Positions 9,534 to 18,374 of a stretch of DNA of 64,000 nucleotides are shown here, piece by piece (position 1 is the stretch's first letter; every line of letters starts with the position of its first letter). The position numbers and the translations under genes are program-made. The stretch covers positions 372,001-436,000 of the forward strand of contig CAZHMD010000001.1 in the NCBI GenBank assembly GCA_964533735.1, read 5' to 3'. The stretch is from UBA6107 sp964533735. Its GTDB lineage: Bacteria; Chloroflexota; Anaerolineae; Anaerolineales; Anaerolineaceae. The notes under the pieces were generated by a model. That model worked only from the letters and a program-made list of their open reading frames with translations, did not search any database and had not been told where the DNA came from.

Positions 9534-10883
9534 ATGAAACCAGTTATCGTTATTGGCGGTGGACTTGCAGGATCAGAAGCAGCCTGGCAGTTGGCCCAGG
9601 CAGGCATCCCAGTGTTACTTTACGAGATGCGTCCGGAAGTCTCAACGGGTGCGCATATCACTGGCGACCTGGCAGAACTGGTTTGTTCAAACTCTCTTGG
9701 CTCGACCGTTCGCAATCGTCCATCTGGATTACTAAAAGAGGAGTTGGAGCTTCTCGGATCACTTTTGATCGCATGCGCCAACAAGACTTCCATACCGGCA
9801 GGGAATTCTCTTGCTGTAGACCGCCACGCCTTTGCCAGGTTGGTGTCCGAATCCATCGAAAATCATCCCAATATCACTTTGATTCGAGAAGAAGTAACCA
9901 GGCTCCCTTTGACGCCGACGATAGTTGCCACCGGACCGCTCACGTCGTCAGCTCTCTCCAAAGCCATCCTGGAATTCACCGGGTCTCAATATTTGTATTT
10001 TTTTGATGCCTTGTCTCCGATTGTTGAATTTTCCACTATCGATATGAAAATCGCCTTTAAGGCTTCCCGCTACAAATTTGAAGCGTACGATGTCGGTGAT
10101 TATATTAATTGCCCTATGAATGCGGTAGAGTACAAGGCTTTTTATGAAGCACTTCTCAGTGCAAAATGCATTCCCCTCTCCGAGATCGACGCCGAAGTCT
10201 CTTCAGGTGTTCAAACCTCTAATCAGTCGTTTTTTGAAGCTTGCCTTCCAGTTGAAGCCCTCGCTAAAAGGGAAGCTGCTGCCCTAACCTTCGGACCAAT
10301 GCGTCCGGTCGGGATTCACAATCCGCATAAGGCTGAAAAACCCTACGCAGTTGTCCAATTGCGCCAGGATAATGCAGCTGCCTCCCTCTACAACCTGGTT
10401 GGTTTTCAAACTAACCTTACATATCAGGAACAGGAACGTGTCTTTCGCATGATCCCGGGTTTGGAAAAGGCAGAATTCACTCGGTTTGGTCAAATGCACC
10501 GTAATAGCTACATTAATTCTCCTTTTCTTTTATCTCCCACCTTGCAGACTAATACCAGGCAAGATTTATTTTTTGCCGGCCAGATTGCCGGCATTGAAGG
10601 TTACGTGGGTAACATCGCCTCCGGTTTACTGGCTGGATTGAACGCAGCTCGTTTTTTGAGAGGCCAGTCTCCTCTCATTTTTCCGCAGGAAACAATGATC
10701 GGTGCCATGCATTGTTACATCACCAATGCCGATCCCAATGGTTTTCAGCCTATGAAGGCAAATTTTGGGCTGCTGCCTCCGTTGGCGCAAATTCCGCAAA
10801 ACAAACAGGAGCGTGGCTATGGTTATGCCAAACGCGCCCTCATGGCATTAGCATCGTTCATGGAAGAGAATGGTTTAAAATGA
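9534..10883 (+). CDS. trmFO: tRNA m5U54 methyltransferase, folate-dependent TrmFO
   Basis: 449 residues, the normal length for the family. The N-terminus carries the FAD dinucleotide motif VIGGGLAGSEAAWQLA, followed by the YEMRPE and ELVCSNSLGS segments typical of TrmFO. The C-terminal part contains FAGQIAGIEGYVGNIASG, also diagnostic. The enzyme uses methylene-tetrahydrofolate and reduced FAD to methylate U54 in the T loop of tRNAs in the cytoplasm. The start is an ATG only 11 nt after a TAGAAT that resembles a -10 box, so the leader would be very short. The stop overlaps the next ATG by 4 nt (ATGA), suggesting coupling with the M28 gene. Confidence 0.95.
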   Translation: MKPVIVIGGGLAGSEAAWQLAQAGIPVLLYEMRPEVSTGAHITGDLAELVCSNSLGSTVRNRPSGLLKEELELLGSLLIACANKTSIPAGNSLAVDRHAFARLVSESIENHPNITLIREEVTRLPLTPTIVATGPLTSSALSKAILEFTGSQYLYFFDALSPIVEFSTIDMKIAFKASRYKFEAYDVGDYINCPMNAVEYKAFYEALLSAKCIPLSEIDAEVSSGVQTSNQSFFEACLPVEALAKREAAALTFGPMRPVGIHNPHKAEKPYAVVQLRQDNAAASLYNLVGFQTNLTYQEQERVFRMIPGLEKAEFTRFGQMHRNSYINSPFLLSPTLQTNTRQDLFFAGQIAGIEGYVGNIASGLLAGLNAARFLRGQSPLIFPQETMIGAMHCYITNADPNGFQPMKANFGLLPPLAQIPQNKQERGYGYAKRALMALASFMEENGLK

Positions 10884-11779
10884 AATTCTCCCGAAAAACG
10901 CTTTTCATAACTGGCTTAGTCATTCTATTTTTGATAGGCTTGGTTTTGGTGATGTTTGCAATATTCACCTTAAAACCACAAAAACCGGTTTTTTCTGGTG
11001 AGTCTGCTTATCAAATGGTCCTTGACCAAACCAATTTTGGTCCCCGCACACCGGCGTCAGCAGCACACCAGCTCACCCAACAATACATCACAGAAAATTT
11101 GAAATCTTTCGGGTGGAAAGTTGAAGTCCAAAATGTTGAGTTCGATGGTCACTTGGTGAATAACATCATCGCCCGGCGCGGGTCGAACGGTGAAATTACC
11201 CTCCTGGGAGCCCATTATGATTCACGTCTATACGCAACAGAGGAAATAGACGAGAGTTCAAAGTCCTTACCGGTTCCAGGTGCCAACGATGGCGCGTCCG
11301 GAGTCGCGGTTTTGCTCGAATTGGCGCGAACGTTGCCAACGCGGGACGATCAACAGGTTTGGCTGGTCTTTTTTGATGTTGAAGATCAGGGAAGAATTGA
11401 AGGTTGGGATTGGATTATTGGCTCGCGGGCTTTTGTGCAAAACCTGACTGAACAACCGGACCGCGTCGTCATATTGGATATGATTGGTGATGCTGATTTA
11501 CAGGTCTATCGCGAGAAGGGATCTAACCCATCACTAACTGATGCGATCTGGGATACTGCTGCCCAACTTGGTTTTGAGGATACATTTATTAATAAAGAGG
11601 GTTACTCGATCCTGGACGACCATGTGCCCTTCGTCGAAGCTGGAATCCCCGCTGTCGATATCATCGATTTTGATTACCCCTATTGGCACACTCTCAATGA
11701 CACTGCGGACAAAGTTACTGCTGAAAGTCTTGAAATAATCGGTCTAACGATTACTGCCTGGCTGCAGGGAATTCCCTGA
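10880..11779 (+). CDS. M28-family zinc hydrolase, glutaminyl cyclase-like, membrane-anchored
   Basis: 299 residues from the ATG at 10880, which overlaps the trmFO stop. An upstream in-frame start at 10712 lies inside trmFO and is rejected. One N-terminal hydrophobic helix (about 8-30) should anchor it with the catalytic domain outside. Metal-binding and catalytic residues of clan MH are visible: LGAHYDSR, PGANDGASG, FDVEDQG, ILDMIGDAD and PYWHTLND. The combination of GANDGASG with VFFDVEDQG and GSRAF resembles bacterial glutaminyl-peptide cyclotransferases as much as M28 aminopeptidases. The substrate is therefore undecided between removal of N-terminal residues and pyroglutamate formation. 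Confidence 0.85.
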   Translation: MKFSRKTLFITGLVILFLIGLVLVMFAIFTLKPQKPVFSGESAYQMVLDQTNFGPRTPASAAHQLTQQYITENLKSFGWKVEVQNVEFDGHLVNNIIARRGSNGEITLLGAHYDSRLYATEEIDESSKSLPVPGANDGASGVAVLLELARTLPTRDDQQVWLVFFDVEDQGRIEGWDWIIGSRAFVQNLTEQPDRVVILDMIGDADLQVYREKGSNPSLTDAIWDTAAQLGFEDTFINKEGYSILDDHVPFVEAGIPAVDIIDFDYPYWHTLNDTADKVTAESLEIIGLTITAWLQGIP

Positions 11780-11845
11780 CCGAATGGTTAACCGGATTCG
11801 TGGCATAATAAGCTTAATTCAAACAAACGAGGCCAACCTTCATAT

Positions 11846-13027
11846 ATGAAAAAAAATGCTTACCTTCCTCCCGCTGACCGCATCTCAACCTTCGAACCTT
11901 ATTTCTTTGCAGCGTTGGGGAAAAAAATCGCTGAATTAAGATCCAAAGGCATGGATGTGATTCGCATCGATATGGGGTCACCCGACCTCCCCCCCGCGAA
12001 ATTCATCACTGATGTTTTGATAAAGGAATCACAAAAAGAGGATACTCACGGATATTCAACCATTGGCGGTACCCCGGTATTCAAGCAGGCTGTGGCGGAA
12101 TATTATCTCAACCGCTTTGAGGTGAACCTTGACCCAAAGACAGAAATTGTGGGATTGATTGGATCCAAGGAAGGTCTTTTCAACCTCAGCCAGGTTTTGT
12201 TAAATCCTGGGGATGTTGCTCTTGTCCCTGATCCGGGTTACCCGGTTTACAGCGCCAGTGGCATTATTGCCGGCGGGACGATTGTAAATTTTCCGCTAAC
12301 TCGAGAAAATAATTTCCTCCCTGATTTAAATGCTTTCTCCCTATCCGACCTTGAGCAAGCCAAAATCCTGTGGCTCAATTACCCCAACAATCCCACAGGA
12401 GCAGTAGCACCCATGTCATTCTTCGAAGAAGTGATCACCTTTGCACGCAAGCATCATCTGCTGGTCGCTCACGATGCGCCATATGCCGACGTCACCTTCG
12501 ATGGTTATACCGCACCGAGTTTGATGATGGTCCCAGGTGCCCGGGAGGTGGCTGTTGAATTTAATTCTTTGTCAAAAACGTATAACATGGCCGGCTGGCG
12601 CCTCGGTATGGCGGTTGGTAATCCAGATGTGATCAACTACCTCTTCACTTACAAAAGCCAGATGGATACTTCAAATTTTGCGCCCATCTTCTCAGCTGGT
12701 GTGGCAGCCCTCACTGGTGACCAAACATGGTTGGAAGAACGTAACCTGATATACAAAGAGAGACGTGACCTTGTGGTCAAGGGTTTGCTGGCCGCCGGCT
12801 TCAAATTGGATGTTCCCAAGGCAGCGATATACGTCTGGGCTGCTTTACCGGATGGCGCTAGCAACTCAATAGATTATTGCGCCGATTTACTTGAGGCGAC
12901 CGGTGTTAGCACGACTCCTGGGGTCGTTTACGGACCTCACGGCGAGGGTTACCTGCGGGTTTCCCTGGGAACGCCTGCCGACCGCATAAAAGAAGCGATG
13001 GACCGTCTCGTTCAATGGGCAAGGTAA
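11846..13027 (+). CDS. PLP-dependent aminotransferase class I/II, possibly LL-diaminopimelate aminotransferase
   Basis: 393 residues. The fold-type I hallmarks are present: GSKEGLF, NYPNNPTGA, D210 in HDAPYAD, and the Schiff-base lysine K244 in SLSKTYNMAGWR. The SLSKTYNM-GWR motif and overall length match LL-diaminopimelate and aspartate/alanine aminotransferases. Chloroflexi commonly make lysine and meso-DAP through the LL-DAP aminotransferase route, so DapL is a reasonable candidate, but no neighbouring lysine genes support it and I leave the symbol blank. hflX follows 6 nt after the stop, so the two are probably co-transcribed. Confidence 0.85.
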   Translation: MKKNAYLPPADRISTFEPYFFAALGKKIAELRSKGMDVIRIDMGSPDLPPAKFITDVLIKESQKEDTHGYSTIGGTPVFKQAVAEYYLNRFEVNLDPKTEIVGLIGSKEGLFNLSQVLLNPGDVALVPDPGYPVYSASGIIAGGTIVNFPLTRENNFLPDLNAFSLSDLEQAKILWLNYPNNPTGAVAPMSFFEEVITFARKHHLLVAHDAPYADVTFDGYTAPSLMMVPGAREVAVEFNSLSKTYNMAGWRLGMAVGNPDVINYLFTYKSQMDTSNFAPIFSAGVAALTGDQTWLEERNLIYKERRDLVVKGLLAAGFKLDVPKAAIYVWAALPDGASNSIDYCADLLEATGVSTTPGVVYGPHGEGYLRVSLGTPADRIKEAMDRLVQWAR

Positions 13028-13033
13028 ATTTCG

Positions 13034-14395
13034 ATGAAACCTGTTAAAACACATGCAACCAAACCACCAAATGAAAAAGCCTTCCTGGTCGGTATCGAGT
13101 TGCGCTCCGAACCAGGCCTCATCCCGCTGGAAGATTCAATCGGGGAACTTGCACGCCTGGCGGATACAGCGGGATTGGAGATCGTCGGAGAAACAACCCA
13201 AAAGCTGGATACCCCCAACCCTGCCACCTATATCGGCAGCGGTAAGGTTGAAGAAATCATGATGCTCGCTGAAGAAACGCTGGCGGATATCATCATTTTT
13301 GATAATGAATTGTCGCCCCGTCACCAGCGTGAACTTGAAGAACGCTTTGGAGCCACAGTCAGGGTTATCGATCGAACCGCACTCATCCTGGATATTTTTG
13401 CCCAACACGCTCATACCAGCGATGGTATCCTGCAGGTGGCACTAGCCCAATTTGAATATCGCCTTCCCCGCCTCACGCGAGCCTGGACCCATCTTGCCAG
13501 GCAGGCTGGCGGCGGCGGTGGAAGAGCTGGCGGAGTCGGCGGTGTTGGCTTGCGTGGACCTGGGGAAACCCAGTTGGAAGTGGATCGCCGTGAGATCCAT
13601 AAGCGTATAACTGCCCTCAAAAAGGAGCTGGAAAAAGTACGGGCTCATCGCCTGCGGTATCGCAATCAACGAAAAAGATCCCGAATTCCTTTGATCTCTC
13701 TTGTCGGGTATACCAATGCAGGTAAATCCACGTTGCTCAATCGTTTAACCAAATCCGAGGTCTACGTTGCTGATAAGTTATTTGCCACCCTTGATCCTAC
13801 AACCCGTCGCATTTCCCTTCCTGGCGGGCATGACGCCTTACTTACAGATACTGTAGGATTTATCCAAAAACTTCCAACGCAGTTGATCGCAGCCTTCCAG
13901 GCCACTCTCGAAGAGATTTCAGAAGCCGATTTGCTCTTGCATGTCGTTGATATTACCCATCCCAATGCCATTGAACAGGCACGGTCAGTGGAACAAACTC
14001 TTGCCGAACTCAATGCCAGCCATATTCCATCGGTTATCGTCCTCAATAAGATTGATAGTTTACCTGATGACAATGTGTTGCAGGAAATTTCCGATATCTT
14101 CCCGAAAGCTGTTGCAGTATCAGCATTAAAAGGAACGGGAATGCCGGAGCTTTTGAAGATGATCGAGGTGGAATTATTTGAGAATTTTGTGGATACATCC
14201 GTGCAGATTCCATTCACCGAGGGACAATTAATCTCGCTTTTCCATGAACAAGGGCATGTTAAAAGGGTGGAACACAACCGCAAAGGTGTCTTTATCCAGG
14301 GTCAACTCCCGGGCAGGTTGTTGGCACAATTCACCCCTTTTAACAAAAAAGAGCCAGAATCTGACCCGGATGTGTTTATCGACGAATTGGACTGA
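13034..14395 (+). CDS. hflX: Ribosome-associated GTPase HflX
   Basis: 453 residues. The N-terminal HflX domain (about 1-200) ends in the glycine-rich linker GGGGGRAGGVGGVGLRGPGE and TQLEVDRR, which is diagnostic. The G domain has G1 GYTNAGKST, G3 DTVGF and G4 NKID. HflX binds the 50S subunit and splits or rescues stalled 70S ribosomes, often after heat stress. The gene follows the aminotransferase with a 6-nt gap and is closed by a strong hairpin shared with the convergent rpmF. Confidence 0.95.
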   Translation: MKPVKTHATKPPNEKAFLVGIELRSEPGLIPLEDSIGELARLADTAGLEIVGETTQKLDTPNPATYIGSGKVEEIMMLAEETLADIIIFDNELSPRHQRELEERFGATVRVIDRTALILDIFAQHAHTSDGILQVALAQFEYRLPRLTRAWTHLARQAGGGGGRAGGVGGVGLRGPGETQLEVDRREIHKRITALKKELEKVRAHRLRYRNQRKRSRIPLISLVGYTNAGKSTLLNRLTKSEVYVADKLFATLDPTTRRISLPGGHDALLTDTVGFIQKLPTQLIAAFQATLEEISEADLLLHVVDITHPNAIEQARSVEQTLAELNASHIPSVIVLNKIDSLPDDNVLQEISDIFPKAVAVSALKGTGMPELLKMIEVELFENFVDTSVQIPFTEGQLISLFHEQGHVKRVEHNRKGVFIQGQLPGRLLAQFTPFNKKEPESDPDVFIDELD

Positions 14396-14400
14396 AAAAT

Positions 14401-14435
14401 CAAACAAAAAACGAGCGCAAGCTCGTTTTTGTTTG
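14401..14435. terminator. Bidirectional terminator between hflX and rpmF
   Basis: A perfect 15-bp inverted repeat of CAAACAAAAACGAGC with its complement around a GCAA loop (allowing one extra A on the left). T-runs occur on both strands, so it can end hflX on plus and rpmF on minus. Confidence 0.9.
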
Positions 14436-14437
14436 AT

Positions 14438-14635
14438 TTATTTCTTTTTTGCTTCTTTGCCTAAATCCAGCACTTCTTTTCCCTGGTAATGACCGCAGTT
14501 AGCGCAAACAGTGTGGGGTAAACGCATCTCACCACAATTGCTGCATTGCACCAGGTTTACGGCTTGCAGTGCATCCTGTGCCCTGCGACGATCACGGCGA
14601 CCTTTTGAAAGTTTTCGTTTTGGAAGAGGTACCAT
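14438..14635 (-). CDS. rpmF: Ribosomal protein bL32
   Basis: 65 residues. The basic N-terminus MVPLPKRKLSKGRRDRRRAQ is typical of bL32. Two CxxC pairs (CSNC and CANC) make the zinc-binding C+ form of the protein, which is a structural part of the 50S subunit. The gene stands alone between hflX (convergent) and the divergent phosphatase gene. The usual partner yceD (DUF177) is not adjacent. Confidence 0.96.
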   Translation of the reverse strand: MVPLPKRKLSKGRRDRRRAQDALQAVNLVQCSNCGEMRLPHTVCANCGHYQGKEVLDLGKEAKKK

Positions 14636-14744
14636 TCTAAATCTCCTGTCAAAATATCCACACCCGTCAATCTTGTGACAGGCGGATAGAGTATACCCTC
14701 AGCATGATTTATCGTCAAGCAAACTGGGGAGTTAATCTGTTCTA

Positions 14745-14774
14745 TTGTTTTACACAACCTTTTTGTTGTAAAAT
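14745..14774 (+). promoter_or_regulatory. Promoter of the PP2C-like phosphatase, leaderless start
   Basis: TTGTTT at 14745-14750, an 18-nt spacer and TAAAAT at 14769-14774. The ATG at 14781 begins 6 nt after the -10 box and so coincides with the expected transcription start. No SD is present. Confidence 0.6.
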
Positions 14775-14780
14775 CTTTGT

Positions 14781-15509
14781 ATGGAAATTCATGCAGCCGT
14801 CGCTAAAATTAACAAATATTCCACATCAGAAAGTGGCGATACGCTTGAGATCGTGGAACGCCCCAATGGCGGAATATCCATCGTTCTTGCTGACGGTCAA
14901 ACATCGGGTAAAGGCGCAAAAACAGTATCAACCATGGTGGTGCGTAAAGTGATCAGCCTGCTTGCCGAAGGTGTCCGCGATGGAGCGTGCGCCAGGGCAG
15001 CTTCTGATTACTTGTTTACAGAACGCGCTGGCAAGGTGACAGCCACATTAAATATCCTCTCTGCAGATCTCCAGACGGGTACCATCGTCATCACCCGCAA
15101 CAGCTCCGCGCCGGTCTTCGTTGCCCGTAATGATCGTGTCGAGTGCATCTCCAGTGAGAGTGTCTCCATTGGAACTTCACGCAACATCCGCCCTTCCATT
15201 ACAGAATTCCCGCTTGAAAACGGAATTACCATCGTCATGTATACCGATGGTATTCTCGACGCAGGTGATAGGACCGGTCAATCCCTGGATATTTGCACCC
15301 TTATAGAAGCGCTCCTTGAGGACCAGGACCCTTCAGCACAGGAACTTGCAGACACAATATTAAGTCAGGCAATCCGCCTGGATAATAATCTCCCTAACGA
15401 TGATATGAGCGTGGTTGTATTGCGCACGCAGCCTGCAGAAATTGACCAAATTCGGCGAATGTCTGTACGGCTTCCAGTTCCCCCATTGCAGGTTCCACCA
15501 CAGTTTTAA
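14781..15509 (+). CDS. SpoIIE/PP2C-type serine phosphatase domain protein
   Basis: 242 residues, essentially one PP2C-like (PPM) domain. The metal-binding motifs are LADGQTSGKGA near residues 36-46 (DG, then GKGA), MYTDGILDAGDR in the middle and NDDMSVVVLR at the end, the pattern seen in SpoIIE and RsbU-like phosphatases. No sensor domain or membrane segment is attached. Such phosphatases dephosphorylate anti-anti-sigma proteins; no partner is encoded nearby, so the target is unknown. The promoter geometry indicates a leaderless mRNA. Confidence 0.82.
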   Translation: MEIHAAVAKINKYSTSESGDTLEIVERPNGGISIVLADGQTSGKGAKTVSTMVVRKVISLLAEGVRDGACARAASDYLFTERAGKVTATLNILSADLQTGTIVITRNSSAPVFVARNDRVECISSESVSIGTSRNIRPSITEFPLENGITIVMYTDGILDAGDRTGQSLDICTLIEALLEDQDPSAQELADTILSQAIRLDNNLPNDDMSVVVLRTQPAEIDQIRRMSVRLPVPPLQVPPQF

Positions 15510-15549
15510 TTCATTTGGTACCCATAATAAAGCGGTTTTCGAAACATAT

Positions 15550-15915
15550 ATGCGAAAAGGGCGCGACCTTCCGTTAATTGGTATCGTTGGCGTGTGTGCA
15601 TCAGGAAAATCTACCCTGATTACTAATCTTTCACGCCTGGGTTATAGTTGCCGGCACATCGCCCAGGAACACTCATACGTTCCGGACATGTGGCAGCGCC
15701 TTACCGATCCGGATGTTCTTATTTACCTCGAAACTTCCTATGCCAATACCATTTTACGCAGAAAACTAAACTGGTCTCCAGCCGAGTATCAGGAGCAGTT
15801 AAACAGGCTCATCCACGCCAAATCTCACGCCGATATCTTCATTAACACCGATGACATGAATCCACAGGAAGTTCTTGAAATAATTGTTTCAAGGTTGACA
15901 GACCTTTTAGTTTAA
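15550..15915 (+). CDS. Small P-loop protein, kinase-like
   Basis: About 121 residues from the ATG at 15550. An upstream in-frame start at 15415 overlaps the phosphatase gene and gives an implausible N-terminus. A clear Walker A motif, GVCASGKST, begins near residue 14. The body reads like a nucleoside/nucleotide kinase fragment (YLETSYANTILRR, ADIFINTDDM), but it is much shorter than typical 190-220 residue kinases and lacks an obvious lid. Product described only as an ATP-binding P-loop protein. It lies 40 nt after the phosphatase stop on the same strand. Confidence 0.7.
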   Translation: MRKGRDLPLIGIVGVCASGKSTLITNLSRLGYSCRHIAQEHSYVPDMWQRLTDPDVLIYLETSYANTILRRKLNWSPAEYQEQLNRLIHAKSHADIFINTDDMNPQEVLEIIVSRLTDLLV

Positions 15916-15929
15916 GGTTCAGTATTTTA

Positions 15930-15958
15930 TTTCTTAAATATGTTGTTTGGAGTATAAT
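15930..15958 (+). promoter_or_regulatory. Putative secDF promoter
   Basis: A perfect TATAAT at 15953-15958 with TTTCTT 17 nt upstream at 15930-15935. The expected start gives a leader of about 50 nt before secD. Confidence 0.5.
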
Positions 15959-16015
15959 TCCACAGTTCCCGCCAGCGAATGCTGGATTTTGTTTGTATTG
16001 GAGGTCGTCAAGAAT

Positions 16016-17389
16016 ATGGATCGTCGCTATCTCAAACTCATTTTGATTTTGGTTTTGGTCGCGCTCGTCATCTGGATTGATATCCCGAGGGCAGAAGGTA
16101 GCCCGGGATTGAAAATCGGCACTTTTGAACGGACATTGAACCCTGTTCTTGGATTGGATCTGCGCGGCGGGATGCAGGTTTTACTTGCACCCAAGGAAGG
16201 CGTAACGCCTGACCGTCAGGCTTTGGACGATACAGCCAAAATCCTCGAAAGTCGTGCAAATGGCTTAGGCGTCAGCGAGGTTGTTTTCCAGGTTGCCGGG
16301 GATAAGTATATCCTTGGTGAGTTTCCTGGGCTGACCAATACCGAAGACGTCATCGCTGCCGTGAAGCAAACCGGTCTGCTCGAGTTTATCGATGCAGGCA
16401 CCACTTACCTTGAACCTGGCACCGAAGTTGTTACGGATTATACCGGGGCGATCGTCGAACCTGTTGTTAAACCCGCAACAGACACAACCTCCGATGCTGC
16501 AATCTGGCACACTGTCATGACTGGCGTGGATATTAAAACCGTCACAATCGCACCTGGTACCAGCGGTGGTTTTTCAGTTGACTTCGAGCTAACCCCCAAT
16601 GGAACCACGGTTTTTCGTGATCACACCACTGCCAATATTAGCAAATACCTGGCGATCGTACTGGATAAGAAAGTCATCTCCTGCCCCTCGATCAGCAACC
16701 CAATCACAGATGGCAGCGGACAGATCACCGGTTCATTCACCTCTGACCAGGCTAATAACCTTGCAATCACCCTCCGCTATGGTCGTCTTTCTGTTCCGGT
16801 GGAAGTTGTTGAAAGCCGCATCATCGGACCAACCTTGGGCGCTGATTCCCTGAACAAAAGCCTCGTTGCTGGACTAATAGGTTTCATCATCGTCGCCTTG
16901 TTCATGATTCTTTATTATCGTCTGCCGGGTCTGGTTGCGGTTGTAGCCATTGCAATTTATGGTGCCATCACATTTGCCCTCTTCAAGATGATCCCGGTTA
17001 CTTTAACTTTGTCCGGTATTGCTGGTTTCCTTCTGTCGACAGGTAGTGCCCTTGACGCAAACATCCTAATATTTGAGAGACTTAAGGAAGAGTTGCGCAG
17101 CGGTCGTACCTTGAAACAGGCTATCGAATTGGGTTGGAAACGCGCCTGGCCTTCAATTCGCGACTCAAACATCGCCACAATTATTACCAGTGTTATCCTG
17201 TTCTGGTTTGGTTCTCAATTTGGCGCCAGTATCGTCAAAGGATTTGCACTCACGCTCGCCATCGGCGTTATTGTGTCCCTGTTCACTGCCATTGTGGTGA
17301 CACGCACATTACTGAGTATCACAACTGATGCTGTCAAACCGAACCAGTATCAAAAATTGTTCGGTGCAAGGAGCTCTGAAAATGCTTAA
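16016..17389 (+). CDS. secD: Protein translocase subunit SecD
   Basis: 457 residues from the ATG at 16016, with GGAGG about 11 nt upstream; the in-frame start at 15947 would place the promoter inside the gene. The N-terminal membrane helix is followed by the hallmark GLDLRGGMQVLL, a periplasmic (external) domain of about 250 residues with a P1-type head, and five C-terminal helices. The segment TGSALDANILIFERLKEEL is the conserved SecD cytoplasmic loop. SecD and SecF use the proton-motive force to help SecYEG release exported proteins. secF overlaps the end by 8 nt. Confidence 0.96.
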   Translation: MDRRYLKLILILVLVALVIWIDIPRAEGSPGLKIGTFERTLNPVLGLDLRGGMQVLLAPKEGVTPDRQALDDTAKILESRANGLGVSEVVFQVAGDKYILGEFPGLTNTEDVIAAVKQTGLLEFIDAGTTYLEPGTEVVTDYTGAIVEPVVKPATDTTSDAAIWHTVMTGVDIKTVTIAPGTSGGFSVDFELTPNGTTVFRDHTTANISKYLAIVLDKKVISCPSISNPITDGSGQITGSFTSDQANNLAITLRYGRLSVPVEVVESRIIGPTLGADSLNKSLVAGLIGFIIVALFMILYYRLPGLVAVVAIAIYGAITFALFKMIPVTLTLSGIAGFLLSTGSALDANILIFERLKEELRSGRTLKQAIELGWKRAWPSIRDSNIATIITSVILFWFGSQFGASIVKGFALTLAIGVIVSLFTAIVVTRTLLSITTDAVKPNQYQKLFGARSSENA

Positions 17390-18302
17390 TATTCTTGGAA
17401 AACGTTACCTGTTTTTTGCCTTATCCTTGCTGATCATCGTTCCCGGTCTGATTTTGCTGGCGGTTAATCCATTGCCGTTGTCAATTGATTTCAAAGGTGG
17501 AACCCTTCTCGAACTCAAGTACACCTCCGGTGTGCTCCCCACAACCGAGGAAGTTAAAGCCATTTATGATGATCTGGGTATCATCGATTCGCAAATTCAG
17601 ACCAGCGGTGGAGACACCTTGATCTTGCGGTCCTCTGCCCTCAGCGAAGAACAGCGAACATCGATCATCGCTTCCTTGACAAAATTATCTGACCAGGAAG
17701 TTCTAGTCCTCAAATCAGATACGGTCGGACCATCGATCGGAGAGGGTGTAGCCAAACGCGCCATGCTCGCAGTAGGTCTTGCGGCTCTCGCTGTTGTCAT
17801 CTACATCACCTTCGCCTTCCGCGGGGTACAGCACGCCTTCCGCTACGGTATCTGCGCTATCATTGCCATGGCACATGATGTTTTGATCGTGCTCGCCCTC
17901 ACTGGTTACGGTGCGCGGTTATTTGGGTGGCAGATAGACTCGCTTTACCTCACAGCCCTGCTTACGGTTATCGGTTTTTCAGTCCAGGACAAGATCGTAG
18001 TATTTGACCGTATCCGTGAGAACTCCGGTATCTACCGTAAACTCGATTTTGAAGTTCTTGCCAACCATTCCATCGTGCAAACTCTCCAACGTTCGATCAA
18101 CACCCAATTGATGACCGTGGAGTTCCTGCTCCTCTCTCTGGCTTTATTTGGCGGCGTGACCCTGCGTGAATTTGCAGTCATCCTCCTCGTAGGCCTTCTC
18201 AGCGGTACTTATTCTTCGATCTTTATCGCTGCGCCAATCCTCGTCGTTTGGGAGAAGCAAGAGTGGCGCACCTGGTTCAAGCGGACTCCCCGCTCCGCTT
18301 AA
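17382..18302 (+). CDS. secF: Protein translocase subunit SecF
   Basis: 307 residues from the ATG at 17382, which overlaps secD; AAGGAG lies 7-8 nt upstream. The first membrane helix is followed by SIDFKGGTLLEL, the SecF counterpart of the SecD RGG motif. The SecF signature GFSVQDKIVVFDRIREN is present, as are six predicted membrane helices. It forms the accessory translocase with SecD. A strong terminator follows. Confidence 0.96.
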   Translation: MLNILGKRYLFFALSLLIIVPGLILLAVNPLPLSIDFKGGTLLELKYTSGVLPTTEEVKAIYDDLGIIDSQIQTSGGDTLILRSSALSEEQRTSIIASLTKLSDQEVLVLKSDTVGPSIGEGVAKRAMLAVGLAALAVVIYITFAFRGVQHAFRYGICAIIAMAHDVLIVLALTGYGARLFGWQIDSLYLTALLTVIGFSVQDKIVVFDRIRENSGIYRKLDFEVLANHSIVQTLQRSINTQLMTVEFLLLSLALFGGVTLREFAVILLVGLLSGTYSSIFIAAPILVVWEKQEWRTWFKRTPRSA

Positions 18303-18311
18303 TAATTTTCA

Positions 18312-18341
18312 GGGTTCTGGATTTTCTCCAGAACCCTTTTT
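18312..18341 (+). terminator. Terminator after secF
   Basis: GGGTTCTGG at 18312-18320 pairs with CCAGAACCC at 18328-18336 and is followed by TTTTTATT. This is a textbook intrinsic terminator. Confidence 0.9.
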
Positions 18342-18374
18342 ATTCTTTTAGGTTTCACAAGAAAGGATAAGTGA

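Noticed and set aside
9434..9607. 58-residue N-terminal extension of RpoN
   Set aside because: It overlaps the trmFO start on the other strand and is not sigma-54-like. The ATG at 9433 begins a normal region I.
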